A stretch of 64,000 nucleotides of DNA from Thermococcus sp. (lineage in GTDB: Archaea > Methanobacteriota_B > Thermococci > Thermococcales > Thermococcaceae): positions 62,001 to 126,000 of the forward strand of contig NZ_JALSLB010000054.1 of NCBI RefSeq assembly GCF_026988555.1, written 5' to 3'. Position 1 is the stretch's first letter. Every line of letters starts with the position of its first letter. Of the stretch, positions 34,794-45,086 are shown one piece after another. The position numbers and the translations under genes are program-made. The notes beneath the pieces were generated by a model. That model was not told the DNA's origin, did no database searches, and saw only the letters and a program-made list of their open reading frames with translations.

Positions 34794-36076
34794 TACTCCC
34801 CCCTCCCGACGCCCTTAAAGAGGAAGCCCCTCGGCGGGTTCTCGACGACGTGCCTGCCGTCTATCAGGATTCTCGTTCTCATGAGCTTCCCGAGCTCCTC
34901 CCAGTTGAGGGACTTAAAGGCGGAATGGTCGGTTGCTATAACGACCGCATCGCTTCCTTCAGCGGCTTCCTCGATACTTCTGCTCGTGCCCGGGACTAAG
35001 GGATCGTAGGTTCTAACCTCAGCGACGTCTTCCCTGATACCCTCAACGAAGGTAAGTGCCGGCGAGTTCCTCGTGTCGTCGCTGTCGCCCTTGTAGGCTA
35101 TCCCAAAGACAGCCACCTTCGCCTCTTCCGGCGGAATGTTGAGAGTTTTCAGGGCTTCGAAAAGAAGGTCCTTCGTGAAGAGGGGCATCGAATCGTTTAT
35201 CTCCCTCGCAAGCTTTATCAGACCAAAATCCTCCTTGGCCGGCCAGACCAAAAGGTGCGGATCCTTCGGAAGACAGTGACCGCCAACGCCTATCCCCGGG
35301 GTGTGGATCCTGACCCGGGGGTGCGTGTTGGCGAGCTCTATGGCCTCAAAGACGTCTATCCCGTACTGGTGTGCAAGAAAGGCGAACTCATTGGCCAGCG
35401 CTATGTTAACGTCCCTGAACGTATTCTCCATCAGCTTTACAACCTCACTAACGGTTGAACTGGTTTTGAAGGTCTGGCCCTTGACAAAGGAGCGGTAGAG
35501 CAGTTCCGCCAGCTCGGCACTCTCTGGGGTCACACCGCCGAAAATGCGTGAGTTGTACACCAGCTCCTTGAATATCCTGCCGGGCATGACCCTTTCCGGG
35601 GCGTGAACCATGTAAAAATCGTCACCACGTTTGAGTCCGGTGAGTTCCTCGATGAGCCCCGCCATCTTGAGGGTCGTAAGAGGGGGTACCGTGCTCTCTA
35701 TGATTATGAGGGAACCTTTTTTCATGGCCTTTGCGGCGGTCTTGACCGCACTCTCCAGGTAGGATAGGTCCGGGGTGCCATCGTCGCCAAGGGGGGTCTG
35801 GACGCACACCACATAAACATCCCTGTCCCTTATGTCCTCGGGATTGGATGTAGGGTTCAGCCTGCCGCTTTCAATGGCTTCCCCAAGGAGGTCCTCGATT
35901 CCGGGTTCAGCTATGTGAGACGTGCCGTTTTTGAGTCTCTCAACGACCTCCTCCCTCACCTCAAAGCCGGTGACCTCAAAGCCGGCACTGGCGAACATTA
36001 TCGCCGTGGGCAGACCTATGTAACCTAGACCGATAACCGCGATCCTTGCGTTTCTGCTCTCTATAAGTTCCCTCAT
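34790..36076 (-). CDS. wecC: UDP-N-acetyl-D-mannosamine dehydrogenase
   Basis: Oxidises UDP-ManNAc to UDP-ManNAcA with two NAD+. It has the N-terminal NAD motif IAVIGLGYIGLPTA, the segment ESTVPPLTT, the catalytic-cysteine motif GVGGHCLPKDPHLL, and the C-terminal UDP-binding domain with GIAYKGDSDDTRNSPAL. The length is 428 residues from ATG 36076, which follows GGTGAGG; a GTG three codons upstream is an alternative. It overlaps wecB. Nucleotide-sugar dehydrogenases differ in substrate; the adjacent 2-epimerase supports ManNAc. Confidence 0.9.
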   Translation of the reverse strand: MRELIESRNARIAVIGLGYIGLPTAIMFASAGFEVTGFEVREEVVERLKNGTSHIAEPGIEDLLGEAIESGRLNPTSNPEDIRDRDVYVVCVQTPLGDDGTPDLSYLESAVKTAAKAMKKGSLIIIESTVPPLTTLKMAGLIEELTGLKRGDDFYMVHAPERVMPGRIFKELVYNSRIFGGVTPESAELAELLYRSFVKGQTFKTSSTVSEVVKLMENTFRDVNIALANEFAFLAHQYGIDVFEAIELANTHPRVRIHTPGIGVGGHCLPKDPHLLVWPAKEDFGLIKLAREINDSMPLFTKDLLFEALKTLNIPPEEAKVAVFGIAYKGDSDDTRNSPALTFVEGIREDVAEVRTYDPLVPGTSRSIEEAAEGSDAVVIATDHSAFKSLNWEELGKLMRTRILIDGRHVVENPPRGFLFKGVGRGEY

Positions 36077-36359
36077 GAACCTCACCGCAGAAGATTTTCG
36101 ATCAGGGGATAAAAGTCTTTTCCAGAAAACGGTTTCAAAAGGGTCTTTAAGTTTTTTCCGAGGTTTAAACCACTTTCGTAGTTCGAAAGAGCCGGGTTGC
36201 CCACGTTCATTTCTACCATCTCCGGTTTCACCGAGAGAAAGCGTTAGGACTGGGTTAAGGCCAAACGGAAAGATGGGGAACCATGTGAAACGGGGATTAA
36301 AAACCGTTTTTGGGAAACCCTTATATTGAACAGAGTTGTCCAGTAGTATGGTGGGTAGA

Positions 36360-37496
36360 ATGAAGGTATGGGTGGATATAACTAACGCTCCTCACGTTCA
36401 CTTTTTCAAAGGGGTGATCCGGGAACTTGAAAGATCAGGCCACGAGGTTCTCGTGACAGCGCGAGAGTTCGACGGCCTGACCGACATTCTTGACATGTAC
36501 GGCTTCGATTACTACGCCGTGGGTCAGCACGGGGGTGCCACACTGGAGGGCAAGCTCCTGATGAGCGCCGAAAGAATGTACAAACTATCGAAACTCATCA
36601 TCGAGGAGAAGCCGGATATTGCCCTCTACAAACATTCCACGGAGGCCCCTAGAGTCGCCTTCGGGCTAAAGGTCCCAACCATAGGCTTCGTTGATAACGA
36701 GACCGCAGTTGCACAGAACAAGCTTATCCTCCCGTACACGAGCCTTCTCGTCTACCCTAAGGCCATAGATGCCTACGAGCTTCTCAGGTGCGGCGCCGAC
36801 CCCAACGGCATGCGCCCCCTGAATGGTTTCGCTGAGCTCGCCCATCTCTACGGTTTTACCCCGGATGACGGCGTCCTTAAGGAGCTCGGATTGAAGCGCA
36901 ACGGTTACCTCGTTATGCGCACCGAGCCCATTAAGGCCAACTACTTCACGGGCGACGCCGAAAAGAGCATCTTGGAGGACGTGATTCCTCTCCTCCCGGA
37001 CATTCAGATAGTGCTGTTCCCACGTACCGAAGGGCAGAAAAAGCGGCTGGAACATTTCTCAAACGTTATAATACCAGACCATGCCGTGGACAGTTTGAGC
37101 CTTCTGTACTACGCAAAGATTATGATAGGAGCAGGGGGGACGATGAACCGGGAAGCGATAGCCCTTGGAACCCCGACCATCTCAACTTACCCCGGAAAAC
37201 TGCTGGCGGTTACCGAGTGGCTGGTTTCCAAGGGGTTGAAATTTCACTCGACTGACCCACTGGAGGTTGCCCGTGCCGCCGAGGAAATGATGGAGATGAA
37301 CGGTAGCTACCGAGCCTACATTCGGAGCATTGTCGCGGGCCTAGAGAACCCGATGAACGTGCTGCTCAGGGAAATAGAATCCTACGAGGAATCGGGGACC
37401 TTCACAACTGTAAAAATAGAAGAGCTATCCCAGACCGGCAACCCTGGGGGTTATATAGGCCTCAACAAACGCCGCAACGAGAAGGAGCAGAACTGA
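36360..37496 (+). CDS. DUF354 family protein (GT-B/2-epimerase-like)
   Basis: A 378-residue protein with the N-terminus VWVDITNAPHVHFFKGVIREL that defines the DUF354 family. The fold resembles GT-B glycosyltransferases and UDP-GlcNAc 2-epimerase; the second-domain motif GAGGTMNREAIALGTPTIS corresponds to the nucleotide-sugar site. It is transcribed away from wecC/wecB, so a shared role in surface sugar metabolism is possible. The ATG at MKVWVDI follows GGTGGGTAGA. Its last 72 bases overlap the convergent SpoIIM-like gene. Confidence 0.83.
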   Translation: MKVWVDITNAPHVHFFKGVIRELERSGHEVLVTAREFDGLTDILDMYGFDYYAVGQHGGATLEGKLLMSAERMYKLSKLIIEEKPDIALYKHSTEAPRVAFGLKVPTIGFVDNETAVAQNKLILPYTSLLVYPKAIDAYELLRCGADPNGMRPLNGFAELAHLYGFTPDDGVLKELGLKRNGYLVMRTEPIKANYFTGDAEKSILEDVIPLLPDIQIVLFPRTEGQKKRLEHFSNVIIPDHAVDSLSLLYYAKIMIGAGGTMNREAIALGTPTISTYPGKLLAVTEWLVSKGLKFHSTDPLEVARAAEEMMEMNGSYRAYIRSIVAGLENPMNVLLREIESYEESGTFTTVKIEELSQTGNPGGYIGLNKRRNEKEQN

Positions 37497-38003
37497 TGCC
37501 GCAAAGAGCTTCAGAGCTCTCACTGCCCCTTCCTGGAATCTTTTACCCGCCTCACCATCACCCCCAACGATCTCCCTGTACCATACTATCCCTGCGGTTC
37601 CGGCCAGGGCCAGGGCCGGTATCTCAAACACACCATGGGGAATGAGCCCCAGGAGGATACGCTCCATTGAGAACCCCCGTACACTCTGAACCACCCTAAC
37701 CACCACCCCCACCACGAAGCCGTTGAACCCCATTATGAGCCAGGGGCCCAGGCCGAAGAAGAGCCCAGATATCATCATAAAGAAGGCAACCGTAACGTTG
37801 TTCGTGAATATCTTGAGGAAGTTCCTGAAACTCGAGTCGTAAAGGGGGCCCATCCTCTGTGCTATAGACCGTGTAACGGTCAGAGCACCGCTGTTGTTTA
37901 ACGCCGCGAAGGCGTAGCCCAGAAAGCTAACCCCTAGGAAAATGCCCAGCAGAAGAAGAAATGACCTGCCCGGAGAGAATCGCTTTGAGTTCCCTTCGCT
38001 CAC
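37425..38003 (-). CDS. SpoIIM-like (DUF95) membrane protein
   Basis: A 192-residue membrane protein with four or five helices and the family pattern FTNNVTVAFFMMISGLFFGLGPWLIMGFNG followed by GLIPHGVFEIPALALAGTAG, shortened here for length: the conserved pieces are NNVTVAFF, NGFVVG and PHGVFEIPA. Bacterial SpoIIM acts in engulfment during sporulation, but stage II M-like proteins are widespread in non-sporulating archaea and their role is unknown. It overlaps the upstream lipoate-ligase-like gene by 4 bases and the 3' end of the convergent DUF354 gene by 72 bases. Confidence 0.85.
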   Translation of the reverse strand: MSEGNSKRFSPGRSFLLLLGIFLGVSFLGYAFAALNNSGALTVTRSIAQRMGPLYDSSFRNFLKIFTNNVTVAFFMMISGLFFGLGPWLIMGFNGFVVGVVVRVVQSVRGFSMERILLGLIPHGVFEIPALALAGTAGIVWYREIVGGDGEAGKRFQEGAVRALKLFAASVLLLLVAAFVEAYITPRVAGLG

Positions 38004-38284
38004 CGTCCACCCTCCAACGCCCTTTTTAAAGCTATCTTGAAGTCCTCCAAGTTCACGTAGGGTGTTTCCACGTCAAGTCTAAGTGCAAAAAACTCGTCTA
38101 TCATGCCATCCAGCTCGGCTACCCTTTGGCCCTCCAGTCTTCTTTCCAGTTCTGCAAGCGCGTCTTCGGGGTGCATGAAAAAATCCCCCGTTATCTTAAC
38201 GTGTCTAGCGATCCCGTTCTCCTCGTCGAACTCAATCCTTATGAGGCCCTTTTTTGCTTTGTGTTCGCCCACCCTGTGTTCCAT
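38000..38284 (-). CDS. Lipoate-protein ligase C-terminal domain-like protein
   Basis: A 94-residue protein resembling the accessory C-terminal domain of lipoate-protein ligase A, which in Thermoplasma-type systems is encoded separately and is needed for lipoyl-AMP formation. The recognisable pieces are KKGLIRIEFDEE, HVKITGDFFMHPEDALAELE and the C-terminal LEDFKIALKRAL. No large LplA subunit is seen in this window. The first gene of a two-gene run with the SpoIIM-like gene. The ATG follows GGTAGGTAGG. Confidence 0.7.
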   Translation of the reverse strand: MEHRVGEHKAKKGLIRIEFDEENGIARHVKITGDFFMHPEDALAELERRLEGQRVAELDGMIDEFFALRLDVETPYVNLEDFKIALKRALEGGR

Positions 38285-38356
38285 CCTACCTACCCCTAGA
38301 GTAAATTAGCGGGAGAAGTTTTTAAAGGTTGGGCCCAAGTGGGAGCGGTGGTGTGA

Positions 38357-40282
<1,926 letters not shown>

Positions 40283-41356
40283 TCACTCCCTCAGCACTTT
40301 TTCCACCACGGGGTCTATTATCCTGTATCCCCCGTTCTCCTTTTTTATCCACCCCATCTTTTCCAAGTTCCTGATGAGATTGGTCAGCCTGGCGTTCGTT
40401 ATGGGGCCACTCTTTGCTTCCACGTAGTCCTTTAACTCGGACCATCTTGATAGTCCGATGGAGACCGCGCGTAGGATGAGGGTGTACCTCGGGGAGCGTC
40501 TTTCAAGTTCTAGTAGTTCCTCCCGTATCATGCTCCTCGCCTTTGCCATCGTGGTTTCCAGGGCCTTTTCTGGGTCTCCCTTTTTCCAGTAATTGAATCC
40601 AAACTCAACGAGCCACCCGGGTATTCCATCCAGCTCGTCAACGGCCCTTCTGATGTCGTCCTTCGGTACGTTCAATCCAACCTCTGAGAAGCCCACTCTA
40701 AGGAACTCCTCGGAAAGCTCCCTCGGAAACGGTCTGACCTCAACCTCCTCGTAGATTCTTCCGTAGAGGGGGCTTGAGTAGTCATCCAGTCCCAGAAAGT
40801 CGTGGAGAAGTCCAACCTCCGAGCCTGTGAATACAAAACCCAGGTTGGGCATTGAGTCGTAGGCGTGGGCTATGGCAGCCAGCAGATCCTTTCCACCCCG
40901 GGAACCGTAGAATCTTAGATACTGGGCTTCGTCAAAGGCCAGGATGGCCTTATGGCCCGTTTTTTCCCCAATCCTGTTGATAACCTCAATGACGTCCATA
41001 AACCCCATGTCGCGGGATTTGATCTGGATTCCCCCAATGTTCACCTTCTCAATGCTCATGCCCCTGAGAAATCCAAAACGGCCCCTTCCAATGAGTATTC
41101 TACTGAGCTCGTCCGTTATCACTGAGGCGCTTATGTTTCCGCTCCCTGCCGCGTAGAGCCTGCGGGCATCGAGGTAGAGTCCGACTCCCTGATATTCGTT
41201 AAGGGCCGCCTTTAGAAGGGAGCTCTTACCCACGCGGCGGATTCCTATGATAAGGGTTATTGGGTACTCCCCCATGCCTCTGAGGATGGCTTCAAGTTCC
41301 TCCTCTCTGTCAAACATCTCCTCCCTTCTCTCCTTTGGTCTCGGGTCAAAGAGCAT
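40283..41356 (-). CDS. Archaeal ATPase (pfam01637-type P-loop) with C-terminal winged helix
   Basis: A 357-residue STAND-like AAA+ ATPase of a family greatly expanded in Thermococcales. The N-terminal start MLFDPRPKERREEMFDREEE is typical; Walker A is GIRRVGKSS, Walker B AILAFDEAQYL, and the sensor segment FVFTGSEVGLL. The C-terminal 90 residues form a winged-helix-like DNA-binding region (LSRWSELKDYV, ITNARLTNLIRNLEKMGWI). Function in this family is not known; some are linked with mobile elements or defence. The ATG follows a palindrome cluster (41358-41393) that overlaps the promoter and suggests autoregulation. A TATA-like TTTTTAAG is at about 41395. Confidence 0.82.
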   Translation of the reverse strand: MLFDPRPKERREEMFDREEELEAILRGMGEYPITLIIGIRRVGKSSLLKAALNEYQGVGLYLDARRLYAAGSGNISASVITDELSRILIGRGRFGFLRGMSIEKVNIGGIQIKSRDMGFMDVIEVINRIGEKTGHKAILAFDEAQYLRFYGSRGGKDLLAAIAHAYDSMPNLGFVFTGSEVGLLHDFLGLDDYSSPLYGRIYEEVEVRPFPRELSEEFLRVGFSEVGLNVPKDDIRRAVDELDGIPGWLVEFGFNYWKKGDPEKALETTMAKARSMIREELLELERRSPRYTLILRAVSIGLSRWSELKDYVEAKSGPITNARLTNLIRNLEKMGWIKKENGGYRIIDPVVEKVLRE

Positions 41357-41357
41357 A

Positions 41358-41393
41358 GGTATCGCCCCCGATACCAGGTATCGGTACCGGTAC
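41358..41393. promoter_or_regulatory. Cluster of inverted repeats at the ATPase promoter
   Basis: Three copies of the heptamer GGTATCG/CGATACC occur back to back: GGTATCG (41358-41364), CGATACC (41369-41375) and GGTATCG (41377-41383), forming perfect 7-n4-7 and 7-n1-7 inverted repeats. They are followed directly by the 10-base palindrome GTACCGGTAC (41384-41393). The cluster lies between the TATA-like element and the ATG of the ATPase gene, and its other side faces the DapA-family gene. It has the look of a multi-site operator. Confidence 0.65.
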
Positions 41394-41450
41394 TTAAAAA
41401 CTTCCCGGAACCCTAAAATACCCCTTTCTCCAACACCTCCCGGTGGTTCC

Positions 41451-42332
41451 ATGCGCGGTGTTATAGTGCCCCTTGTAACGCCCTTCAACGAGGACTACTC
41501 CATTGATGTTCCGGCCCTCGAGGAGCACATCGAGTTTCTCCAGAAGGTCGGCGTCCACGGGATATTCATCAACGCGACGACCGGTGAGTTCACGAGCCTG
41601 AACACCGAAGAGATGAAGTTCCTTGCCGAGAAGGGGCGCGAACTGGTCACTTCATCGTTCTATCTCGTGGGAACCACATCTTCCAACACCGTTGAGGTCG
41701 TTGAGCTTACGAAGCATGCCCAGGACATCGGCGCGGACTACGTCGTGATAGCGCCCCCCTACTACTGTCCCCTGGACGACAACGCCCTGTTCGCCCACTA
41801 CTCGATGATCGCTGAAAAAACTGATATCCAGATCATCCCCTACAACATCCCCTCCTGCGCCAACCCGCTCAGCGTTTCCCTCATCAAGCGCCTGGCCCTA
41901 GAATATTCAAACATCGCCGGCGTAAAGGAGACCATCGACAGCATAAACCACATCAGAGACGTTATCCTTGATGTCAAGGGCGAGAGGAATGACTTCAAGG
42001 TCTTCACCGGCCTAGACCAGCACTTCCTTAACACCCTAATTCTCGGTGGGGACGGGGGGATAATGGCCTGCGCCAACTTCGCCCCAGAGGTTCACCTGGT
42101 CCTCTGGAAGGCGTTCCAGGAGAAACGGTTTGAGGATGCCTTTGAGCACGCCAGGAGGCTGGCAAAGCTATCCCGGGTCTACGACGTTGCATCATCCTTC
42201 GGCTCCGCGATAAAGCTGGCGATGTCGGTGAGGGGCTTTTCAATAAAACCGATTTTGAGGCCACCTTACGCTGTAGACGGGCCGGAGGTAAAGGAGAGGA
42301 TAGAAAAACTCCTCACGGAGGTTCTTGGTTGA
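41451..42332 (+). CDS. DapA-family (dihydrodipicolinate synthase/KDG aldolase-like) lyase
   Basis: A 293-residue class I aldolase-fold enzyme. The N-terminus GVIVPLVTPFNEDYSID, the motif NATTGEFTSL, the YNIPS segment with its conserved Tyr and the Schiff-base lysine in IAGVKET are all present. Members include dihydrodipicolinate synthase, N-acetylneuraminate lyase and 2-keto-3-deoxygluconate aldolase; sequence alone does not fix the substrate, and Thermococcales do not use the DAP lysine route. The ATG at MRGVIVP follows GGTGGTTCC. It is divergent from the ATPase gene; an in-frame extension of 68 codons upstream is not coding. Confidence 0.87.
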   Translation: MRGVIVPLVTPFNEDYSIDVPALEEHIEFLQKVGVHGIFINATTGEFTSLNTEEMKFLAEKGRELVTSSFYLVGTTSSNTVEVVELTKHAQDIGADYVVIAPPYYCPLDDNALFAHYSMIAEKTDIQIIPYNIPSCANPLSVSLIKRLALEYSNIAGVKETIDSINHIRDVILDVKGERNDFKVFTGLDQHFLNTLILGGDGGIMACANFAPEVHLVLWKAFQEKRFEDAFEHARRLAKLSRVYDVASSFGSAIKLAMSVRGFSIKPILRPPYAVDGPEVKERIEKLLTEVLG

Positions 42333-42341
42333 AAACTACCT

Positions 42342-43589
42342 TCACAGAATTTTATACCTCAGAAAAGCCGCTATTCCACCGAAGGCCTTGTAGAACTGCT
42401 GACCCTCCTCGGTGTCGAGGGATATTATCTCAACGTCCGCACCGCTATCCTCAGCCATCTTTATGAGCTCCTCCGCCACATCCCACTTTTCAACCGCAAC
42501 GTTCTGACTGCCGCACTTGGGGCAGTGGGTGAGCTGTTTTCTGTAAACGTGGAATTCGGGCTCGTTCATCGTCTTGAGTTCCTCCCAGCCGCAGTTGTTG
42601 CACTTGGCCTTCACGCGCACCTTGTCGTAACCCTCACTGATAAGAAGCTTGTCCACCGCGCCAAGCTCCAGGGCTTTTCGAACCTCGTTCTCACCGTAGG
42701 TTATCATTCCGGTGTCCTTAACGAGATGGCGGAAGAACCCCTGGATGAGGTGGCGCTCCTTTATGGCCTCGTGTTCGCTGAGTATATCACTGGCCTTCTC
42801 AACCAGTTCCTTAAGGCCGTACTCTCCACTGTAACTTATATCGACGACACCTATTATCTTCTTTCTGAGCTCATGGTGAAGGTACTCCTTCTCTATGAAG
42901 TCCTCCTTGGTCGGGCCGGGGCCGCCGATTATTATACCCTTTAGCTCCCCCTTTTCGAGAAGCGGAAGGAAGGCATTCGCCGCGTGATCCGCTATGCGCT
43001 TCATGAATTCGTGGGTCTCCTGCTCGCGAATCCTCTCGTAACGCCTCGCAGACTGTCCACCGGCTCGGGTCTTTCCGGGGACATTCGACGTGAGGTCATC
43101 TATGAGCTCTATCCTCTTTCCCCTAAGCAGACCGATGGTCGCTTCGTTCTTCTCAACGGTGATGAGGCCATAGGCATCTTTGACGCGGAGCATCTCCTCC
43201 AGGGGCTCGGTAATGAACGTCTGGTCGCATCGGTAGAGGCGAACCCTGAGCGGCTCGGGCGGGACTATGGCCCAGAGCCTTATGTCGCTCACTCCCTCCT
43301 GCTCACTAACGTTGCCGGTGAACAGTGCCAGGCCATTCTTGGGTGTCTGTCTGTAGAGTTTGAGATGTTGCATGGCCCTTTCCAGTGCCCCGAGGACGTT
43401 TTTTCGCGTTGACTTGCTTTTGATGTTCTGAGCGGTACCGTATTCTTCTCTGAGCTGCTGCATAACCTTGTTTATATCGTAGCCGTCGGGAATGTAGAGA
43501 CTGACGAGTTCAGTTGCTCGACCTCGATAACCTTTCAGTTCCTCCACCTTTTTTTTGAGTTCGTACATCTCTGCTGACTTATGAGACAT
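42342..43589 (-). CDS. prf1: Peptide chain release factor aRF1
   Basis: Recognises all three stop codons and triggers release of the nascent protein. The NIKS motif is at residues 55-58 and the GGQ motif, in [10 protein letters not shown], at 177-179. Domain 3 includes a CxxC...CxxC zinc-like region (CNNCGWE and CPKCGSQ) often kept in archaeal members. The length is 415 residues from the ATG at MSHKSAEM, which follows GGTGATCCTC. It is convergent with the aldolase gene. Confidence 0.95.
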   Translation of the reverse strand: MSHKSAEMYELKKKVEELKGYRGRATELVSLYIPDGYDINKVMQQLREEYGTAQNIKSKSTRKNVLGALERAMQHLKLYRQTPKNGLALFTGNVSEQEGVSDIRLWAIVPPEPLRVRLYRCDQTFITEPLEEMLRVKDAYGLITVEKNEATIGLLRGKRIELIDDLTSNVPGKTRAGGQSARRYERIREQETHEFMKRIADHAANAFLPLLEKGELKGIIIGGPGPTKEDFIEKEYLHHELRKKIIGVVDISYSGEYGLKELVEKASDILSEHEAIKERHLIQGFFRHLVKDTGMITYGENEVRKALELGAVDKLLISEGYDKVRVKAKCNNCGWEELKTMNEPEFHVYRKQLTHCPKCGSQNVAVEKWDVAEELIKMAEDSGADVEIISLDTEEGQQFYKAFGGIAAFLRYKIL

Positions 43590-43661
43590 GAGGATCACCT
43601 TCCGAACCTGTTCTTCTCGCCAAGGGAAGCACGAAAACGGAATTTATAAAGGTTTGGAAAG

Positions 43662-43901
43662 CTAAATCAGGGAGAGAAAGATCAGGATAAACACGCCCAC
43701 GACACCGCCCACGGCTATTATAAAGAAATTTATCAAGGTCAGATGGATGTTTGTGACGCCGAGGAAGTTCAAAACGCCCACCAGAAGAAGGCCCACAATG
43801 GCGTTGACGGCAAGCCACTTGATTATCGCCAGCGTGAGCTTCAAAACTATCCACACAACGAATATCAACAGAAGGATGAGCAGGAGGGACGGCAGTATCA
43901 T
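43662..43901 (-). CDS. BofA-like small membrane protein
   Basis: A 79-residue protein with two or three hydrophobic helices. The pattern KWLAVNAIVGLLLVGVLNFLG followed by a short loop and FFIIAVGGVVGVFILIF matches the SigmaK-processing regulator BofA family: the conserved core NAIVGLLLL-GVLN and IAVGG-VGV is visible. In Bacillus, BofA restrains an S2P protease; an S2P-family protease gene is about 2 kb away in this window, but a link is inference. The ATG follows GGTGAGGGGAG. It is the second gene behind the HEAT-repeat protein, 6 bases away. Confidence 0.75.
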   Translation of the reverse strand: MILPSLLLILLLIFVVWIVLKLTLAIIKWLAVNAIVGLLLVGVLNFLGVTNIHLTLINFFIIAVGGVVGVFILIFLSLI

Positions 43902-43907
43902 CTCCCC

Positions 43908-44468
43908 TCACCCGAGTTTTTCGAGGGACTCACGCGCGATTTCGCCGAGTGGAACCCATTTCTTGCCCTCAAAGGGCAGTATGACCTTTTCCTCCACGTC
44001 CACCAGACCCTCCAGCTTTGGAACGGCCTCGATGGCATTTAGCTCTCCAAGTATAAAGGCTGCAAACGCTTTCGTCGTGCTGTCCCCCTCGTCGATCTCT
44101 TCGATCAGCTCATCAACGACTTCGCCCCTCAGGGTTCCAAGTTCCGTGGGGAGCTCCCTAATCATGCCATAGAGGAGCACCATCGCGTTCTCCTTGACGT
44201 AGGGATTCCTGTTCCTTGTCATCTCCAGTGCTTTTAGGAGAACGACCTTAACATGAGGCTTCAGGACGTCGCGGTTCTGCCTGAGAACCTCCCCCAGGAG
44301 AAGGAGCGTATCCCCCCTTATCCCCGGCGCAGGATCGTCCAGCAGTTCAACAAGCCCGTTGAGTGCCTTTTTGTCCTTGATGACCATCGGGAGCACTTCA
44401 TCAAAGCGCTCATTCATTATGAGCTTCTTTATCTTATCCCTCTTCGAACCAAAGGAAAGGAACGCCAT
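43908..44468 (-). CDS. HEAT-repeat protein
   Basis: A 186-residue soluble protein made of helix pairs in HEAT-repeat style: ALNGLVELLDDPAPGIRGDTLLLLGE, KALEMTRNRNPYVKENAMVLLYGMIRE and TTKAFAAFILGELNAIEAVPKLEGLV, shortened here by pieces; the Asp-Pro and Arg/Lys at fixed places are typical. These repeats mediate protein binding or, in archaea, phycocyanobilin-lyase-like or chaperone roles. It is the first gene of a two-gene unit with the BofA-like protein. The ATG follows GGTGATCT. Confidence 0.78.
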   Translation of the reverse strand: MAFLSFGSKRDKIKKLIMNERFDEVLPMVIKDKKALNGLVELLDDPAPGIRGDTLLLLGEVLRQNRDVLKPHVKVVLLKALEMTRNRNPYVKENAMVLLYGMIRELPTELGTLRGEVVDELIEEIDEGDSTTKAFAAFILGELNAIEAVPKLEGLVDVEEKVILPFEGKKWVPLGEIARESLEKLG

Positions 44469-44520
44469 AGATCACCACCCAGATAACGCTAAAACGACAA
44501 CCTAAAAAGGTTTGTCCCCC

Positions 44521-44712
44521 TCATCCAGTACTGCTGTTGCTTAAATTATGAAGATTTTCGGAGATTTCGTTGCCGGTGGTGTTCATCTTGGACCCCGCCC
44601 ATATCGCAAGCCCCTTAACCCCTATCAGCTTGTAAATTATTACAGCCGCTATTAACATCCCTACAGCAAACATCAGTATATACTCCAGGGATGCCTGAGC
44701 TTTTCTACCCAT
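44521..44712 (-). CDS. Small class III signal peptide (type IV pilin-like) protein
   Basis: A 63-residue secreted or fibre-forming protein. The N-terminus MGRKAQASLEYILMFAVGML fits the archaeal class III signal (basic region, cleavage before Q, then the conserved QxSxEY followed by a hydrophobic helix). The short tail (GSKMNTTGNEISENLHNLSNS) has N-glycosylation sequons. Such proteins are processed by the prepilin peptidase and assemble into or around pili. The ATG follows GGGTGGCTAGTA; the longer reading upstream is not supported. A related mini-protein lies just upstream on the same strand. Confidence 0.78.
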   Translation of the reverse strand: MGRKAQASLEYILMFAVGMLIAAVIIYKLIGVKGLAIWAGSKMNTTGNEISENLHNLSNSSTG

Positions 44713-44792
44713 TACTAGCCACCCATGTACATTCGTTGGTGCACGAACAGAAGGAACTACATGAATAGAAAAATAAAACGATAGTCCAAAGA

Positions 44793-44969
44793 TCAACCAC
44801 TCTGGTTCAGCTGGTTGAGGGTGCTGTTAAGCTCAGTCCCCGTGCTGTTTATGGTGTTGGTGGCACTCTTTGTCCTACCCCTGAGCTGCCTGACCACGAT
44901 CAGGATTATTATCAGGGCAGCTGCAATCATAAACAGGTACTCAATTGCACCCTGGGCCTTTCTCTTCAT
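44793..44969 (-). CDS. Mini type IV pilin-like protein (58 residues)
   Basis: A short gene of 58 residues read as MKRKAQGAIEYLFMIAAALI at its N-terminus, again a class III signal: KRKAQ with Q-G-A-I-E-Y and a long hydrophobic helix. The short tail is Ser/Thr/Asn rich with sequons NST twice. GGAGGTGAAACC precedes the ATG exactly as expected, and a TATA-like ATATATATAAG is near 45020. It is probably a minor pilin or an adaptor. It is divergent from the helix-turn-helix gene at 45087. Confidence 0.75.
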   Translation of the reverse strand: MKRKAQGAIEYLFMIAAALIIILIVVRQLRGRTKSATNTINSTGTELNSTLNQLNQSG

Positions 44970-45086
44970 GGTTTCACCTCCAGAGGGATTACTTCATCCA
45001 CTAATGCACAGAAAAAGCTTATATATATTTCTGCTCAGATTTGTGAGTAATGTACTCAATATTGCCGGGTGAACAGGGGTGGTCAC

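Noticed and set aside
36077-36359. An 84-codon open frame in the gap between wecC and DUF354
   Set aside because: No ribosome site and odd composition; the gap is AT-rich with promoter elements for both flanking genes and no other structure seen.
41247-41450. The 68-codon upstream extension of the aldolase frame
   Set aside because: It is antisense to the ATPase gene, and the family N-terminus (GVIVPLVTPF) begins right after the well-placed ATG at 41451.
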